A stretch of DNA of 64,000 nucleotides from Babesia bovis T2Bo. Taxonomy: Eukaryota; Apicomplexa; Aconoidasida; Piroplasmida; Babesiidae. The stretch spans positions 186,001 to 250,000 of the forward strand of contig NW_026261571.1 of NCBI RefSeq assembly GCF_000165395.2, given 5' to 3'. Both the position numbers and the translations under genes were made by a program. Shown here piece after piece: positions 22,202 to 32,331 of this stretch (positions are counted from its first letter, which is position 1; each line of letters opens with the position of its first letter). The notes beneath the pieces were generated by a model. It saw nothing but the letters and a program-made list of their open reading frames with translations, did no database searches and was not told the origin of the DNA.

Positions 22202-25200
22202 ATGTCAGATCCTGTGGATATTGACGCTAATGATCCGATGGACGTCGGTCAAGGTGAGGAAGAGCTTCCTCCTTTACAGGAGGCGTCCGCTATTGAGATA
22301 GGTCCGCATGATGACAGTGGATTGGTTGAAAATGAGCATTCCGTTGATGCTGCGGATATAAATCCTGCGGACCCACTATTTCCCGACCCGTTGGATCGTT
22401 CAAACAGCGAAGCTTTGTTTACGTTTGATCCCATGGTACCTCTTTTATCTAAGGAGACTGCTGATAAGATGGCGTTGTACGTCACTGAATCTCATGGACC
22501 TCCTATTGTTGGTGCAACAATTGTTCGTTGTGAGGATAACGTTGTCAATGTTGACTTTACGTATCCCAGTTCTTTGTTACACTTCCAGCAGCCATTAGAC
22601 ACGACCGAGTTGCATGTCAATGATGCCAACAATTGGACATCAAAGGGCAAAACGGCGATTCATGAACTAGAATCAAGTTTTTATTTGGTTCCCAGGCTCG
22701 CTCTGGGTGCCATGAAGGACTCTTCTTTGGTTGATTTTGTCTATTTTACTTTGCCTACTCCATCTGGTAATTATTTGTATGGCATTAGTTTTGTCGCTAA
22801 GTTTGAAACTATAAAAACTATCGGCCTACCTTTGAATCATGATTCTTCTGATGGTCCATGTTCCCAGTGCAGGCATTATCCGGATGGTGAACATGTTGTC
22901 GATGTTCCTAATTTGCCTCCAGATGCTTCTTTGGCATATTACCAAGGCAAGCGTCGTGTAACGTCTTTTGTAGCCATTTGTGTAATAACCAAGGTTCCTT
23001 TCTTTTGTTACATTGGATCGCGTTTGGAGTGCATTGCTCAGACATATTTTCATCAGCAATGTTTTTCAGACCACGATTTATTAACATCATTTGTCAACCA
23101 TATGAATTCTACCGAGATAGTTGAGGGTTGGAGTTATGAATCTTTATACTTCAACCTCGAGTGGTACTTTAAACCGGTATCTCTTTGTTTGAGCTACCGT
23201 GCGTTGTTATTCACCATCAAGTGCATAATGCTGGGCCGCAAAGTTGCGGTGTATTCTCAATCGGCTGCTCGTACTTCTACTGCCATTTTATCTATCATTT
23301 CAATGGTCCCTGGCGCCATTACATTGGGCTTCAACTCTCGTAGTTTTGGTTCAATGTGGCACTCTTGGAGGAAGTATGCGATGCCGTTGGATATTTTCAA
23401 TTCCAAGAATTTGATATTCCCGTATTTCACAAAGGAGATGGTTTCGTTGTTAGATGGTGTTGAAGGTTATGTTATTGGTATCACTGACCATGGTATTATG
23501 ATGTCTCTTGATTCAACACCAGACTTCTTGATTAACTTGGAGCTTAACAACGTCCAGTTGATGAACATAACTTTACTAGACATGTATCACCCATCTCTTT
23601 ATGAGGCACAGCACTTTGAGCGTTTAATGGAGCCTGACTATGACACTGAGGATGAGGAGTTGATGAAGTCAATGGTTGAAACAGGTGGAGCCGTGTATAG
23701 TACCATCAGCAGTTATTTGGCTATGACTCCCCAAACATTGATTGACATTGGAGGTTCTTTAAAACGTATCATGGGTAATACATCGTCTAATCGTGCGGAG
23801 ATACGATGCAACGAAAGCGCTTTAGATTTTCTGGACAAGATGTATCCCGGATCTGTTCCCAAGTGGTTGAAAACTCGTGCGTCTATTAAGGACAAGAAGC
23901 GTAAAAACGAGAAGAAGGCTGAGGACAGCAAGGATGGTGCTGAGGCAGCTCCTTCATCACCGGATACTGATGCTTCTACTTCTGCAGGGACTTTACCATC
24001 TTCATCCCCGCCTTCTCAATCTCCAATGCAGTCTACCGAAAAACCTTTAACAATCCTTGATAAGTTTGTAGAGATGTGTTCGGATGGTAATTGCTATCAT
24101 TACTTGGGGTATGTAGAGCATTTGCACATAGGTCTGCCTGGAAAGGAACGTATCCGCGAGATTGAATATGCAATTAACAACCGTGTCAATCCCATGCAAG
24201 AATACTGGCTTAAGTTTCTAACTGATGTTGCGTATGTTTGTGGTGAGTATCGTCTTCTTTATCACCTAGTCATGGACTTTAAGTTTGATTATGAGTCGCT
24301 ATCAGATTGTTCTCATCCCGTGAAAGGCACTGTCATCAAGCGTGGCGACACCTATTTGCGCGGCGAGCTCCCAGAAGCACACATGGGAGAGAATGGCATT
24401 ATCGACTTCCTTTTGAATGATGGTTGCACCTGTGGATTGCCAGATGAGGCCATTGAGAACTATGAAGTGCCTACCCAGACAATAGATGCTGAGGATAAAC
24501 CGCTAACTATAAGCAAGGAAATGGCTCAGAAACCTAAGAAGCCTGCTAAGTTGCCTAAGCCGAAGGACAAACCTACTTCTCATATAAAGGGTGTTATGGA
24601 CCGTGTCATTAATCATGTCAAGAAGGAAGCTACCCTTCTTACTAAATCGAAAACAAATTTTAAGAAGATGAAGACAAAGAAGTTGAAATCCGACCATTTG
24701 AATCAGTTCTTATCATTTTTTTCTGGGTTTGCTTATGGGAAGCCTACGAAGTCAAAGAAACCTTCAGAAAAGCCTCCCAAGAAATCTGCTGAAAAAAAGA
24801 AGCCGAAGAAGGTTCCTCGGCGCAAGGCTGCTGAAAAGAAACCCTTTGGCACATTAGTAAAGAACAAACCTTCCAAGAGGTCCACTACTGAGGATACATC
24901 TAAGCCCGTTGATGCGGAAGGTTACGCTTCGGAGGATTATGAATATCTATCCGATCGTCCTGAGGATGAAGATGTAGTATCCGCCGTATCGGAGGATGAT
25001 GAATATTGTCCTACAGAGGCTGCTACGGATGACGTAGAATCTATGGATGAAGCTGCATCTGACAATACGTATATTGAATGCGAAAGCGCTTCCGATGATG
25101 CTTCTATATATAATGACATAGACGAGGATAACGACGATCAAACAAGCGAATATCAAGATGATTATAATCAAGAAGTACCCGACGAGGCTGAGCCTGACGC

Positions 25201-28200
25201 ATCCGAGGAGGAACCGGTGCCCAATGAGACCTATGAAGAAGCCGAGTCAGAGCGTGAACAATCAGAACAAGAAGCATCTGAGGAGGAGTATGAGGAAAAA
25301 GTACCCGACGAGGCTGAGCCTGACGCATCCGATGAGGAACCGGTGCCCAATGAGACCTATGATGAAGCTGAATCAGAGCGTGAACAGTCGGAACCCGAAG
25401 AAGCATCTGAGGAGGAGTATGTGGAAGAAGTACCCGACGAGGCTGAGCCTGACGCATCCGAGGAGGAACCGGTGCCCAATGAGACCTATGAAGAAGCCGA
25501 GTCAGAGCGTGAACAATCAGAACAAGAAGCATCTGAAGAAGAGTATGAGGAAGAAGTACCCGACGAGGCTGAGCCTGATGCCTCCGAGGAGGAACCGGTG
25601 CCCAATGAGACCTATGAAGAAGCCGAGTCAGAGCGTGAACAGTCAGAACCCGAAGAAGCATCCGAAGAAGAGTATGAGGAAGAAGTACCCGACGAGGCTG
25701 AGCCTGATGCCTCCGAGGAGGAACCGGTGCCCAATGAGACCTATGAAGAAGCCGAGTCAGAGCGTGAACAATCAGAACAAGAAGCATCTGAGGAGGAGTA
25801 TGAGGAAGAAGTAACTGCAGATAGGTCTGAAGAAGCAGAAGTACACAACGAGTCGTCTGAAGAAGAAGATATACAGGATGAATCTGATGGAAGGGAACCA
25901 ATGGCTGAAGAATCTGATGGTGAAAAATCAGAGCCAGAAGAAGAAACAAAAGCTGAGCCTGAAGAGACCTATGAAGACCAAGATGTAGCTGAAGAGACCT
26001 ATGAAGAACAGGTTGAACCTGAGGATACCTATGAAGCCAAGAGTGAACTTGAAGAGACCTATGAAGAACAACCTGTAGCTGAGGATACCTATGAAGACCA
26101 AGCTGAGCCTGAGGATACCTATGAAGAACAACCTGTAGCTGAGGATACCTATGAAGAACAGGTTGAACCTGAAAAGTCTTATGAAGACGAGCAGGAATAC
26201 GAACCTATACCACAGGAAACACACGAAGAAGAAGATGAACCAGAGCAATTGGATGAATACGAATCTGAATCGAAAGTTCATGAGGATGAGGCGTCACTTG
26301 AGACTTCTAAAGCGGACGTTGAACCAATGCAAGGCCATGAAGATGGCTATGACGGTCGTGAACAGGATGGTTATGATGATGAAATGAAGGAACAACATGC
26401 TCAGGAACCCATTGTTGACGAGTGGCACGATGCTGAAACTGCTTCACAACCTGCTGTGCAAGGAGATCTTGACACTTCTGCATACGTGGAAGATGACGCA
26501 GAGCGTGATGATCAGTTTGAAGACTATGAAACATCGGATGACGATAGCCAAGAGCCAATTGAATCTTCTGCAGCACCCGAATATGACCAAGACCATCAGC
26601 CGGCAGAGCAACATCCAGGCCAACTTGACGAACCACACGATGGAGAGTCACGGATGGAAGAAGAACCTGTATCGCAAGAGGACACTGGAGATGATAAACA
26701 CGCTTCAGATGACGAAGAAAATGTTCACGAAGCCGAGGTGGATGGCGTGGAAGAGCGTGAAGACGCTGCCGATGGGCGTGACGTGGATCCATATATTGAC
26801 AACGAACAAACACCTGTGGACGATGTAGAATATGATGATTTCGTGTCCCCGTCACGCCATGAATACCCTGATGGTGAATACGACAGCGTGGATCGTGCAT
26901 ACAATGAACCTTTGGATGTTACTGACTCTGCAACAGTAGAACCATCTGGCGAACAACCTGCCAGCACTATGGAAGAGGATGTTGGTGATATAGAAGAATA
27001 TGCTGACGCCGATGATAGACCTGTGGAGGACACTGAAGCACCTGCTTCCTCCAGTATGCCTGTAGATTCCGAGTACGCTGGCAAGGATGCAGGTGAAGAC
27101 GACACGGTACCTTATGTTGATATAGATAAGGTTGAGACTGAGTATGTTGAAGATGATATTCCAAGGCCGTCATCGCAGGACGATGCCGTATCTCCTGAGG
27201 ACCATAGTGCTGATACTACGGAATCTGTTGAACCAGAATCTCGGCCTCAAGAAGACATTGAAGCAACAACTACTCTGCCTGGAGAAGATGCAGGTGAACA
27301 ACTCTCGTCTGAGACTAGTGCAACCCAAGAGGGGGAATCAACATCTCAGGAACCCGTTCGCATGGACGCTGAGTCTGTGACTACTGCTCAGCGGGCTGAA
27401 GGCGACGTAGATGGCGAATTTGTTGATGCTACAGAATCCTTAGAATCTTCAGTGGTTGAAGATGGGCAAGAAACCAATAAAACCGCCGTTCCTCCTTTGG
27501 ATACCGCAGAGCCTGGTGCGTCTGTACCTACCGATGACAAGGATGTTACCAAGCGTGAGGTGGATTACGACCATGACAGTAGTGCTTACAATTCTGCTGA
27601 GGAGGGCTCTGACGTTGATGAGCCAAATATATTAGTTCCTTTAGATGGTCAGGACGTCATGACTTCTAAGCCAGGCGACCCTTTGCCTCCGGACGGTGTA
27701 GTTGCAACTGATGGCAAAACACTATCCCAGGAAGTCGATCTAACAACTCAAGATGGCATGCAAGTTGTAGATGATCAATTATTGCCCAAGGAAGGGGACT
27801 CGTTGGTCGAGGATGGCACAGACGCTATTGACGGTCAACCAATATCTGCGGACAGCATACAGCCTGACGATATCGTCCCTGCTGACAAAGTGCCAAAGAA
27901 AGTGCGCAAACCCAAGGTGCACAGGATAGTAATCCGTGACATCAAGCCTGACGCCAGGAAACGTAAGCTCAAGCAAATCAAATATCGCAAACCTCCTCCT
28001 CCGCCACCTGAAACACCAGCTCCTGATGTGCCTGTTGTGAAACCTAGGAGGAAGTCAGCGCCCATTCGGTGTCACACTAAGCGTCCTGGTGACGAGGAGC
28101 TATCCTTTGAAGTCACTGGTAATCTTGCTACTAGGATTATGGAATTACAGAACAACCATTCCATTGATTTTTTGGAGCACTGGACGAATTCTTCATGTGC

Positions 28201-29416
28201 GAAGCAGTTTATTAACGGTCATCAATTGGCTACATTCATTGACCCTATATACTATCCCAGCGGCGAGGCTGCTAAGCAGAAATACCCCAATGGTGATGTC
28301 TACATTGGTGAGATGTCCTATATGCTACGTAATGGCAAAGGTACGTACATTACAGTTGACGGTACTGTATATGAGGGTGACTGGGTGCGTGGCAAGCGTC
28401 ATGGTAAGGGTACTTTGTTATCGTCAAAGTACGGTTACAAGTACGTTGGTTCTTGGTGCGAGGACAAGCGTGACGGTCACGGTGAGCTCACTACTCCTCA
28501 TTTTGTGTACGTTGGTTCTTTTAAGAACAACAACTTCCATGGTAATGGTCGTTTGTCCAATACTGGTAAGGACAGTTACGAGGGCGACTTTGTCAATGGT
28601 AAGTACCACGGTCGTGGTCGTTTAACTCAGAAGGACGGTACTATTATGATCGGTTCATTCGAGAACAACAAGATGTATGGTCTGTGCAGTGTGATAAAGC
28701 CTGACGGTCGCATATACGTTGGTAATTTATATGGCGACGTTTTGGACGGTACTGGCACTTTGATATATGACAAGTACGTTACTTTTGAGGGTGAATGGTC
28801 TCGTGGCATTCGCAGTGGCCAGGGTATCGTTACCATTAAGTTATCGGAGTCTGTATCCAGTGATGCTATAACTATTGAAGGTATTTGGCATAAGGACAGT
28901 TTGGACATGTCTGATGTTCTTATTAAGTTCCCCAACGGTTACAAGTACACTGGATCAGCTTGTTTATGTACCGATTTGAGTGCTGTGATGTATGACGCTC
29001 AATGTGAGGAATCAGTCTCCCGTTTGATAGAGGAGTCCTTTTTGTCATTTACGAACCGTATTCTTCCCCATGGCCATGGTATCATCAAGTCTTCCAATGG
29101 GAGCACTTACAGTGGTGACATATTCAACGGTATGCGTCACGGTCAAGGTATTATGATGTTTTCCAATGGGAGCACTTACATTGGTGGCTGGGCTTACGGT
29201 TCAGTTCACGGCACTGGTGACATGACAATCCCTGGTGTTTCAGAACCATTGGCTGTTGAATTCCGTTATGGCAACTTGGTTAATGGGTCCGAGTATATAG
29301 ATAACATTAAAGAGTGTCTCGATGAGATTGGTTCTCCTGGTTTTGAGAAGGAGTTTACTTTACACAACTTGGAGCCCATCTCGGGTTTACTTATAGCTTC
29401 GCCGTCTACGGTATGA
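22202..29416 (+). CDS. AVL9-type DENN protein with acidic repeats and C-terminal MORN array
   Basis: Single-exon frame; the ATG at 22202 gives 2404 aa. Residues about 100-460 carry AVL9/DENN landmarks: VDFTYPSSLL, a YFTLP...YGISF block, VTSFVAICVITKVPFFCYI, a helix pair ending YFHQQCF, HMNS, LGRKVAVYS, SIISMVPGA, then YAMPLDIFN leading to FPYFT. AVL9 acts in late secretory transport from the Golgi, and DENN domains are usually Rab exchange factors. Residues ~780-900 are Lys/Pro rich and ~990-1870 acidic, with two tandem repeat blocks. Residues ~2027-2345 hold about ten MORN-like units (YPNGDVYIGE, YEGDWVRGKRHGKG, YHGRGRLT), a membrane- or lipid-associated scaffold motif used in the apicomplexan cell cortex and basal complex. 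A poly-Pro run lies near residue 1935. AVL9 relatives usually lack MORN repeats, so this is a fusion architecture. Confidence 0.88.
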   Translation: MSDPVDIDANDPMDVGQGEEELPPLQEASAIEIGPHDDSGLVENEHSVDAADINPADPLFPDPLDRSNSEALFTFDPMVPLLSKETADKMALYVTESHGPPIVGATIVRCEDNVVNVDFTYPSSLLHFQQPLDTTELHVNDANNWTSKGKTAIHELESSFYLVPRLALGAMKDSSLVDFVYFTLPTPSGNYLYGISFVAKFETIKTIGLPLNHDSSDGPCSQCRHYPDGEHVVDVPNLPPDASLAYYQGKRRVTSFVAICVITKVPFFCYIGSRLECIAQTYFHQQCFSDHDLLTSFVNHMNSTEIVEGWSYESLYFNLEWYFKPVSLCLSYRALLFTIKCIMLGRKVAVYSQSAARTSTAILSIISMVPGAITLGFNSRSFGSMWHSWRKYAMPLDIFNSKNLIFPYFTKEMVSLLDGVEGYVIGITDHGIMMSLDSTPDFLINLELNNVQLMNITLLDMYHPSLYEAQHFERLMEPDYDTEDEELMKSMVETGGAVYSTISSYLAMTPQTLIDIGGSLKRIMGNTSSNRAEIRCNESALDFLDKMYPGSVPKWLKTRASIKDKKRKNEKKAEDSKDGAEAAPSSPDTDASTSAGTLPSSSPPSQSPMQSTEKPLTILDKFVEMCSDGNCYHYLGYVEHLHIGLPGKERIREIEYAINNRVNPMQEYWLKFLTDVAYVCGEYRLLYHLVMDFKFDYESLSDCSHPVKGTVIKRGDTYLRGELPEAHMGENGIIDFLLNDGCTCGLPDEAIENYEVPTQTIDAEDKPLTISKEMAQKPKKPAKLPKPKDKPTSHIKGVMDRVINHVKKEATLLTKSKTNFKKMKTKKLKSDHLNQFLSFFSGFAYGKPTKSKKPSEKPPKKSAEKKKPKKVPRRKAAEKKPFGTLVKNKPSKRSTTEDTSKPVDAEGYASEDYEYLSDRPEDEDVVSAVSEDDEYCPTEAATDDVESMDEAASDNTYIECESASDDASIYNDIDEDNDDQTSEYQDDYNQEVPDEAEPDASEEEPVPNETYEEAESEREQSEQEASEEEYEEKVPDEAEPDASDEEPVPNETYDEAESEREQSEPEEASEEEYVEEVPDEAEPDASEEEPVPNETYEEAESEREQSEQEASEEEYEEEVPDEAEPDASEEEPVPNETYEEAESEREQSEPEEASEEEYEEEVPDEAEPDASEEEPVPNETYEEAESEREQSEQEASEEEYEEEVTADRSEEAEVHNESSEEEDIQDESDGREPMAEESDGEKSEPEEETKAEPEETYEDQDVAEETYEEQVEPEDTYEAKSELEETYEEQPVAEDTYEDQAEPEDTYEEQPVAEDTYEEQVEPEKSYEDEQEYEPIPQETHEEEDEPEQLDEYESESKVHEDEASLETSKADVEPMQGHEDGYDGREQDGYDDEMKEQHAQEPIVDEWHDAETASQPAVQGDLDTSAYVEDDAERDDQFEDYETSDDDSQEPIESSAAPEYDQDHQPAEQHPGQLDEPHDGESRMEEEPVSQEDTGDDKHASDDEENVHEAEVDGVEEREDAADGRDVDPYIDNEQTPVDDVEYDDFVSPSRHEYPDGEYDSVDRAYNEPLDVTDSATVEPSGEQPASTMEEDVGDIEEYADADDRPVEDTEAPASSSMPVDSEYAGKDAGEDDTVPYVDIDKVETEYVEDDIPRPSSQDDAVSPEDHSADTTESVEPESRPQEDIEATTTLPGEDAGEQLSSETSATQEGESTSQEPVRMDAESVTTAQRAEGDVDGEFVDATESLESSVVEDGQETNKTAVPPLDTAEPGASVPTDDKDVTKREVDYDHDSSAYNSAEEGSDVDEPNILVPLDGQDVMTSKPGDPLPPDGVVATDGKTLSQEVDLTTQDGMQVVDDQLLPKEGDSLVEDGTDAIDGQPISADSIQPDDIVPADKVPKKVRKPKVHRIVIRDIKPDARKRKLKQIKYRKPPPPPPETPAPDVPVVKPRRKSAPIRCHTKRPGDEELSFEVTGNLATRIMELQNNHSIDFLEHWTNSSCAKQFINGHQLATFIDPIYYPSGEAAKQKYPNGDVYIGEMSYMLRNGKGTYITVDGTVYEGDWVRGKRHGKGTLLSSKYGYKYVGSWCEDKRDGHGELTTPHFVYVGSFKNNNFHGNGRLSNTGKDSYEGDFVNGKYHGRGRLTQKDGTIMIGSFENNKMYGLCSVIKPDGRIYVGNLYGDVLDGTGTLIYDKYVTFEGEWSRGIRSGQGIVTIKLSESVSSDAITIEGIWHKDSLDMSDVLIKFPNGYKYTGSACLCTDLSAVMYDAQCEESVSRLIEESFLSFTNRILPHGHGIIKSSNGSTYSGDIFNGMRHGQGIMMFSNGSTYIGGWAYGSVHGTGDMTIPGVSEPLAVEFRYGNLVNGSEYIDNIKECLDEIGSPGFEKEFTLHNLEPISGLLIASPSTV
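25175..25810 (+). repeat. Five tandem 126/129-bp coding repeats
   Basis: Units begin at 25175, 25301, 25430, 25556 and 25685 and are 126, 129, 126, 129 and 126 bp. Each encodes 42 or 43 acidic residues beginning VPDEAEPDAS and ending near EEYEEE; units 2 and 4 have EPEEAS where units 1, 3 and 5 have EQEAS. The alternation implies duplication of a two-unit (255-bp) block. Units 4 and 5 are nearly identical at base level. Confidence 0.95.
25961..26200 (+). repeat. Eight tandem 30-bp coding repeats (ETYEEQ type)
   Basis: Eight 10-residue units of the form E-(E/D)-T-Y-E-(E/D)-Q-x-x-x, alternating PVA/VEP-type endings, lie directly downstream of the longer repeats in the same protein. The last unit (EKSYEDEQEY) is degenerate. 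Confidence 0.9.
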
Positions 29417-29519
29417 AACTATGTTCTATATTCTCTTGGTGCCTATACGACCTAGTACGCATGCGTTGATTCCTCCTGGCAATTGGAGTTCCTTTTGCGA
29501 ACATTTGAATGCCTAATCA

Positions 29520-30234
29520 TTATAAATCTATTACAAAAATCTTTACCTTTGCGATTAGTTCATTGTTCGTGTATTCATTAAGTTTATTTAGATCAACTCT
29601 AGTACCTTTGATCATGTTATTGAACGTTCCGAACGACTACAGGATCATTTTCTATTTATGTCAGGTTTACCTTATCTTTCGATATTGATATTAACATAAG
29701 CGTTATAGCTTCGTTATTATCAGTTTCCTGTTGTATACAGATTTCTTGCATGCATTTTGTAACCTGGTTGGCAATGTAATGGTTATACTTCTTCACTTAC
29801 GCTAGATGAGCCACCCATCATGTATACCACTTCAGTAGTAAAGTTATTGCTATGTACCTTTCGATTGATTGCGTTTGTGGCGGCTCGGCTAATAGCGTGC
29901 GATATATGTTCAGTTGATGTGATCTGTACATGTTATCTGTTACATCCAGTCACATTACCATTTCCGGTTTGATAACTATGTGGAGAACATCAAAGTTCAA
30001 CATGTTTTGTGTATCTTCTTCTTGTCGAGATGTGGTATCATCCTTACTGTTATCTTGTGACAATAGTGTCCATTTCGAGTTGATTTGTACTGATAACTGT
30101 ACTATTTCATTGCGATTTGTTACATCTTTATAAAGTTCCATAGAGACATACAGTCTATCTATTGGCGGTTTATCTTCTGTTTCCAGATCCGCTTGAAATA
30201 TTGGCACCTCCATAATTGATGCAGTACTCTCCAT
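29520..30234 (-). CDS. Cgi121/TPRKB-like KEOPS subunit
   Basis: Four exons, complement of 29959-30234, 29801-29923, 29671-29763 and 29520-29636, all phase 0, with introns of 35, 37 and 34 bp; 202 aa. Features fitting Cgi121: YVSMELYKDVTN near the N-terminus; FDVLHIVIKPEM then a helix ISHAISRAATNA; KVHSNNFTTEVVY; SSSVTKCMQEI; an ITLMLISI strand; and GTRVDLNKL near the end. These line up in order with human TPRKB, a KEOPS/EKC subunit that helps Kae1-Bud32 make the N6-threonylcarbamoyl adenosine of ANN-decoding tRNAs. Only the first exon is visible as a long frame. A further 19-bp intron near the C-terminus is possible, which would end the protein IYND instead of VKIFVIDL. It is divergent from the next gene with about 200 bp between starts. 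Confidence 0.75.
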
Positions 30235-30432
30235 TTCGTTATATTATATAATGTGTGTTGCTACTGTGTACCGGGTTGCTTTAATTTAGTAGATATTTAT
30301 ATGTTATTTTGTGTTCATTGGATGCCTCATATACTATATATCTTTTGTGTTTATAAACTAGGGCAATGTGTACTTGATATAATATACTAGATAGGACAGA
30401 ACCTACTATCCTTGGGTTTTGGAATCTTGGCA

Positions 30433-32268
30433 ATGATTCCTTCTTCTAGTCGTTCACTGTGCAGCGATCTGAAGTCTTTATCGTTATCATTGAAGCCAGA
30501 TCAGTTGTCTAAGGCTTTTAACCGTTTAGCTTTAAACTTTTGGCGTGTTCCTCGTGAGGTTGATTTTCGTCATGGACAATGTATACGTCATTTTTTTGAA
30601 AAGCATGTTCTAAGATCTGTATCATCTAGATCATCTCTTAATGTTACAGGGCAGCTTGATTTACATATAATTCTACAATATTTTCAAGATCGTGCAATAG
30701 CGCTGGGTAATGCTGATGCTCTTGGGCCTAAAGACATTTCATTGATATTCAATGCCTACGCAAAGATATACCAAAATGTTCAACAGTTGCGTGGATTATC
30801 TGTGTATAATACCAATGGGTTGTTGAAGGTACTTCGTCAGTATGTTACTGACTTGATTCCTTTAGCTCGTCCATTGGTCTTCAATATGAATGAGCAAGAC
30901 CTTTCATTAGTTTTAAATAGTATATCCAAGATAAATGTACCCGGTGACTTATTACTCGAAACTGCTAATGAGGCGTTGGTAAGTCACCTTCGTGAATACT
31001 ATGAGCATGATCAACCGGTTCGTAATGTTTATGGGCGTTTACCCAAGTTTGGTTACAACTTGATATCGGAGCTCACTCCTCAGGGTGCTTCATTAATTAT
31101 AAATTGTTTTGCCAAGTCAAATATATCGCTAGATCGTGGTGTGATAAATCACATTGTTAATCGATTTTTACCATCTAATTTGGAACAATTTTCATCTCAG
31201 CAATTGGTTACTATATTACACGGCTTTATGAAATTAGATGTAAAATCTAGCGATGTACGCTCTTCTTTGGTTGCGCTAGATTCCATATTGGCAACTGCTT
31301 GCACTGAGGATAACATGAAGTTACTATCGGCATCGTTGTACACTTTTGGTAAATACAACCATTTCCCTAAAGCCTCGTCTGGAAAACTAGATTTGGTAGG
31401 CAACTCTAGGCCTATACAATGTACTGAATTGGAATTGAGCAACATATACTATGGACTTGGCAAGTTAAATCTTCGTTGTGAATCTTTTTTAGAGCGTCTG
31501 AACATTTGTCTACTGGATATGTTACATGACCTAACTCCTCAGGGCGTATCTACTATTTATCACGCGTTATCTCGTTTGGGATTTCGTGACAGCGGGGTTG
31601 TTTCAGGCCTAGAACATAGTGTGGAATCTAGATTGCTTAGTAGGTTTCTTGAAATGGTTTCATTGCTGCGCCCTTCTGGTGTAAGATCTGATTTCATACA
31701 ATCGCAAATATTACCTTTACATTTGGTCAACATCTCGCTTAGTGCAGCTACGAACTTGATATTAGACAATAGGATATTTTCTCTGTTACTCGACTCTCTT
31801 GCTCAGTTGGTAGGCCAGTCTATGGTATCTTCCAAGATTTCAAAGGAAACTTCTGGGCACTCAGGTTCACATGCGGAGTTACCAACGCGTGATGCATCAG
31901 TTTCACGATCGGTGGACTTCATTCACAGCGATCTTGGTACACAAGGTGTCTATCAGCTATACTGCATTTGCCAGCATATAATGTGGTATGCTAGCCCTGG
32001 CTTATTATCGCATCGGATTTCAACTCTTAAGACTCTGGTACATATGTTTACGGCTTGGGAGTCGTTATATCGTAACGGAAGCATTGATCGTTTGCACGGT
32101 TACAATGATTCCTTGGAGTCATTGGTTGACCCTGATGTAACTCCATCTCGCATTCAAGCTGACGTTGTGGGTGTTTTAAAATGTATATTACCATCATCTG
32201 GCACGCTTGTAGTTGAGGAGTCACCTGCAATTCCCTATACGATAGACATACTCCTATACAGTGTGTAG
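30433..32268 (+). CDS. Heptatricopeptide-like (RAP/FAST-type) organellar protein
   Basis: Single exon of 611 aa from the ATG at 30433; the seven codons before it lack an ATG. A recurring motif L-x-P-Q-x-x-S-x-I-x-x-x-x-x-K-x-x-I appears near residues 97 (LGPKDISLIFNAYAK), 152, 214 (LTPQGASLIINCFAK), 252, 330, 366 (LTPQGVSTIYHALSR) and 500. This is the helical repeat seen in apicomplexan organellar RNA-binding proteins that often end in a RAP domain, related to FASTK proteins. I see no convincing RAP domain at the C-terminus. The N-terminus is Ser/Leu/Lys rich, compatible with a presequence. A mitochondrial or apicoplast rRNA/mRNA processing role is inference. Confidence 0.72.
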   Translation: MIPSSSRSLCSDLKSLSLSLKPDQLSKAFNRLALNFWRVPREVDFRHGQCIRHFFEKHVLRSVSSRSSLNVTGQLDLHIILQYFQDRAIALGNADALGPKDISLIFNAYAKIYQNVQQLRGLSVYNTNGLLKVLRQYVTDLIPLARPLVFNMNEQDLSLVLNSISKINVPGDLLLETANEALVSHLREYYEHDQPVRNVYGRLPKFGYNLISELTPQGASLIINCFAKSNISLDRGVINHIVNRFLPSNLEQFSSQQLVTILHGFMKLDVKSSDVRSSLVALDSILATACTEDNMKLLSASLYTFGKYNHFPKASSGKLDLVGNSRPIQCTELELSNIYYGLGKLNLRCESFLERLNICLLDMLHDLTPQGVSTIYHALSRLGFRDSGVVSGLEHSVESRLLSRFLEMVSLLRPSGVRSDFIQSQILPLHLVNISLSAATNLILDNRIFSLLLDSLAQLVGQSMVSSKISKETSGHSGSHAELPTRDASVSRSVDFIHSDLGTQGVYQLYCICQHIMWYASPGLLSHRISTLKTLVHMFTAWESLYRNGSIDRLHGYNDSLESLVDPDVTPSRIQADVVGVLKCILPSSGTLVVEESPAIPYTIDILLYSV

Positions 32269-32331
32269 CCACTCTACGACGTTGTAGTGTACTTTGGTGT
32301 GTAATTATTTTTTTCACAATAAACAAATATA

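Noticed and set aside
25158..25814. 218-codon plus-strand frame inside the repeat block
   Set aside because: Shifted reading of the same tandem repeats; Lys/Arg/Pro repetitive product, no independent start context.
25104..25949. 281-codon minus-strand open frame
   Set aside because: It is the mirror of the acidic repeat block; the strict codon pattern of the plus-strand repeats keeps the antisense frame open. The product is a Leu/His/Arg/Pro repeat without signals.
26307..26900. 197-codon minus-strand frame
   Set aside because: Antisense shadow of the biased acidic coding region of the AVL9-MORN gene.
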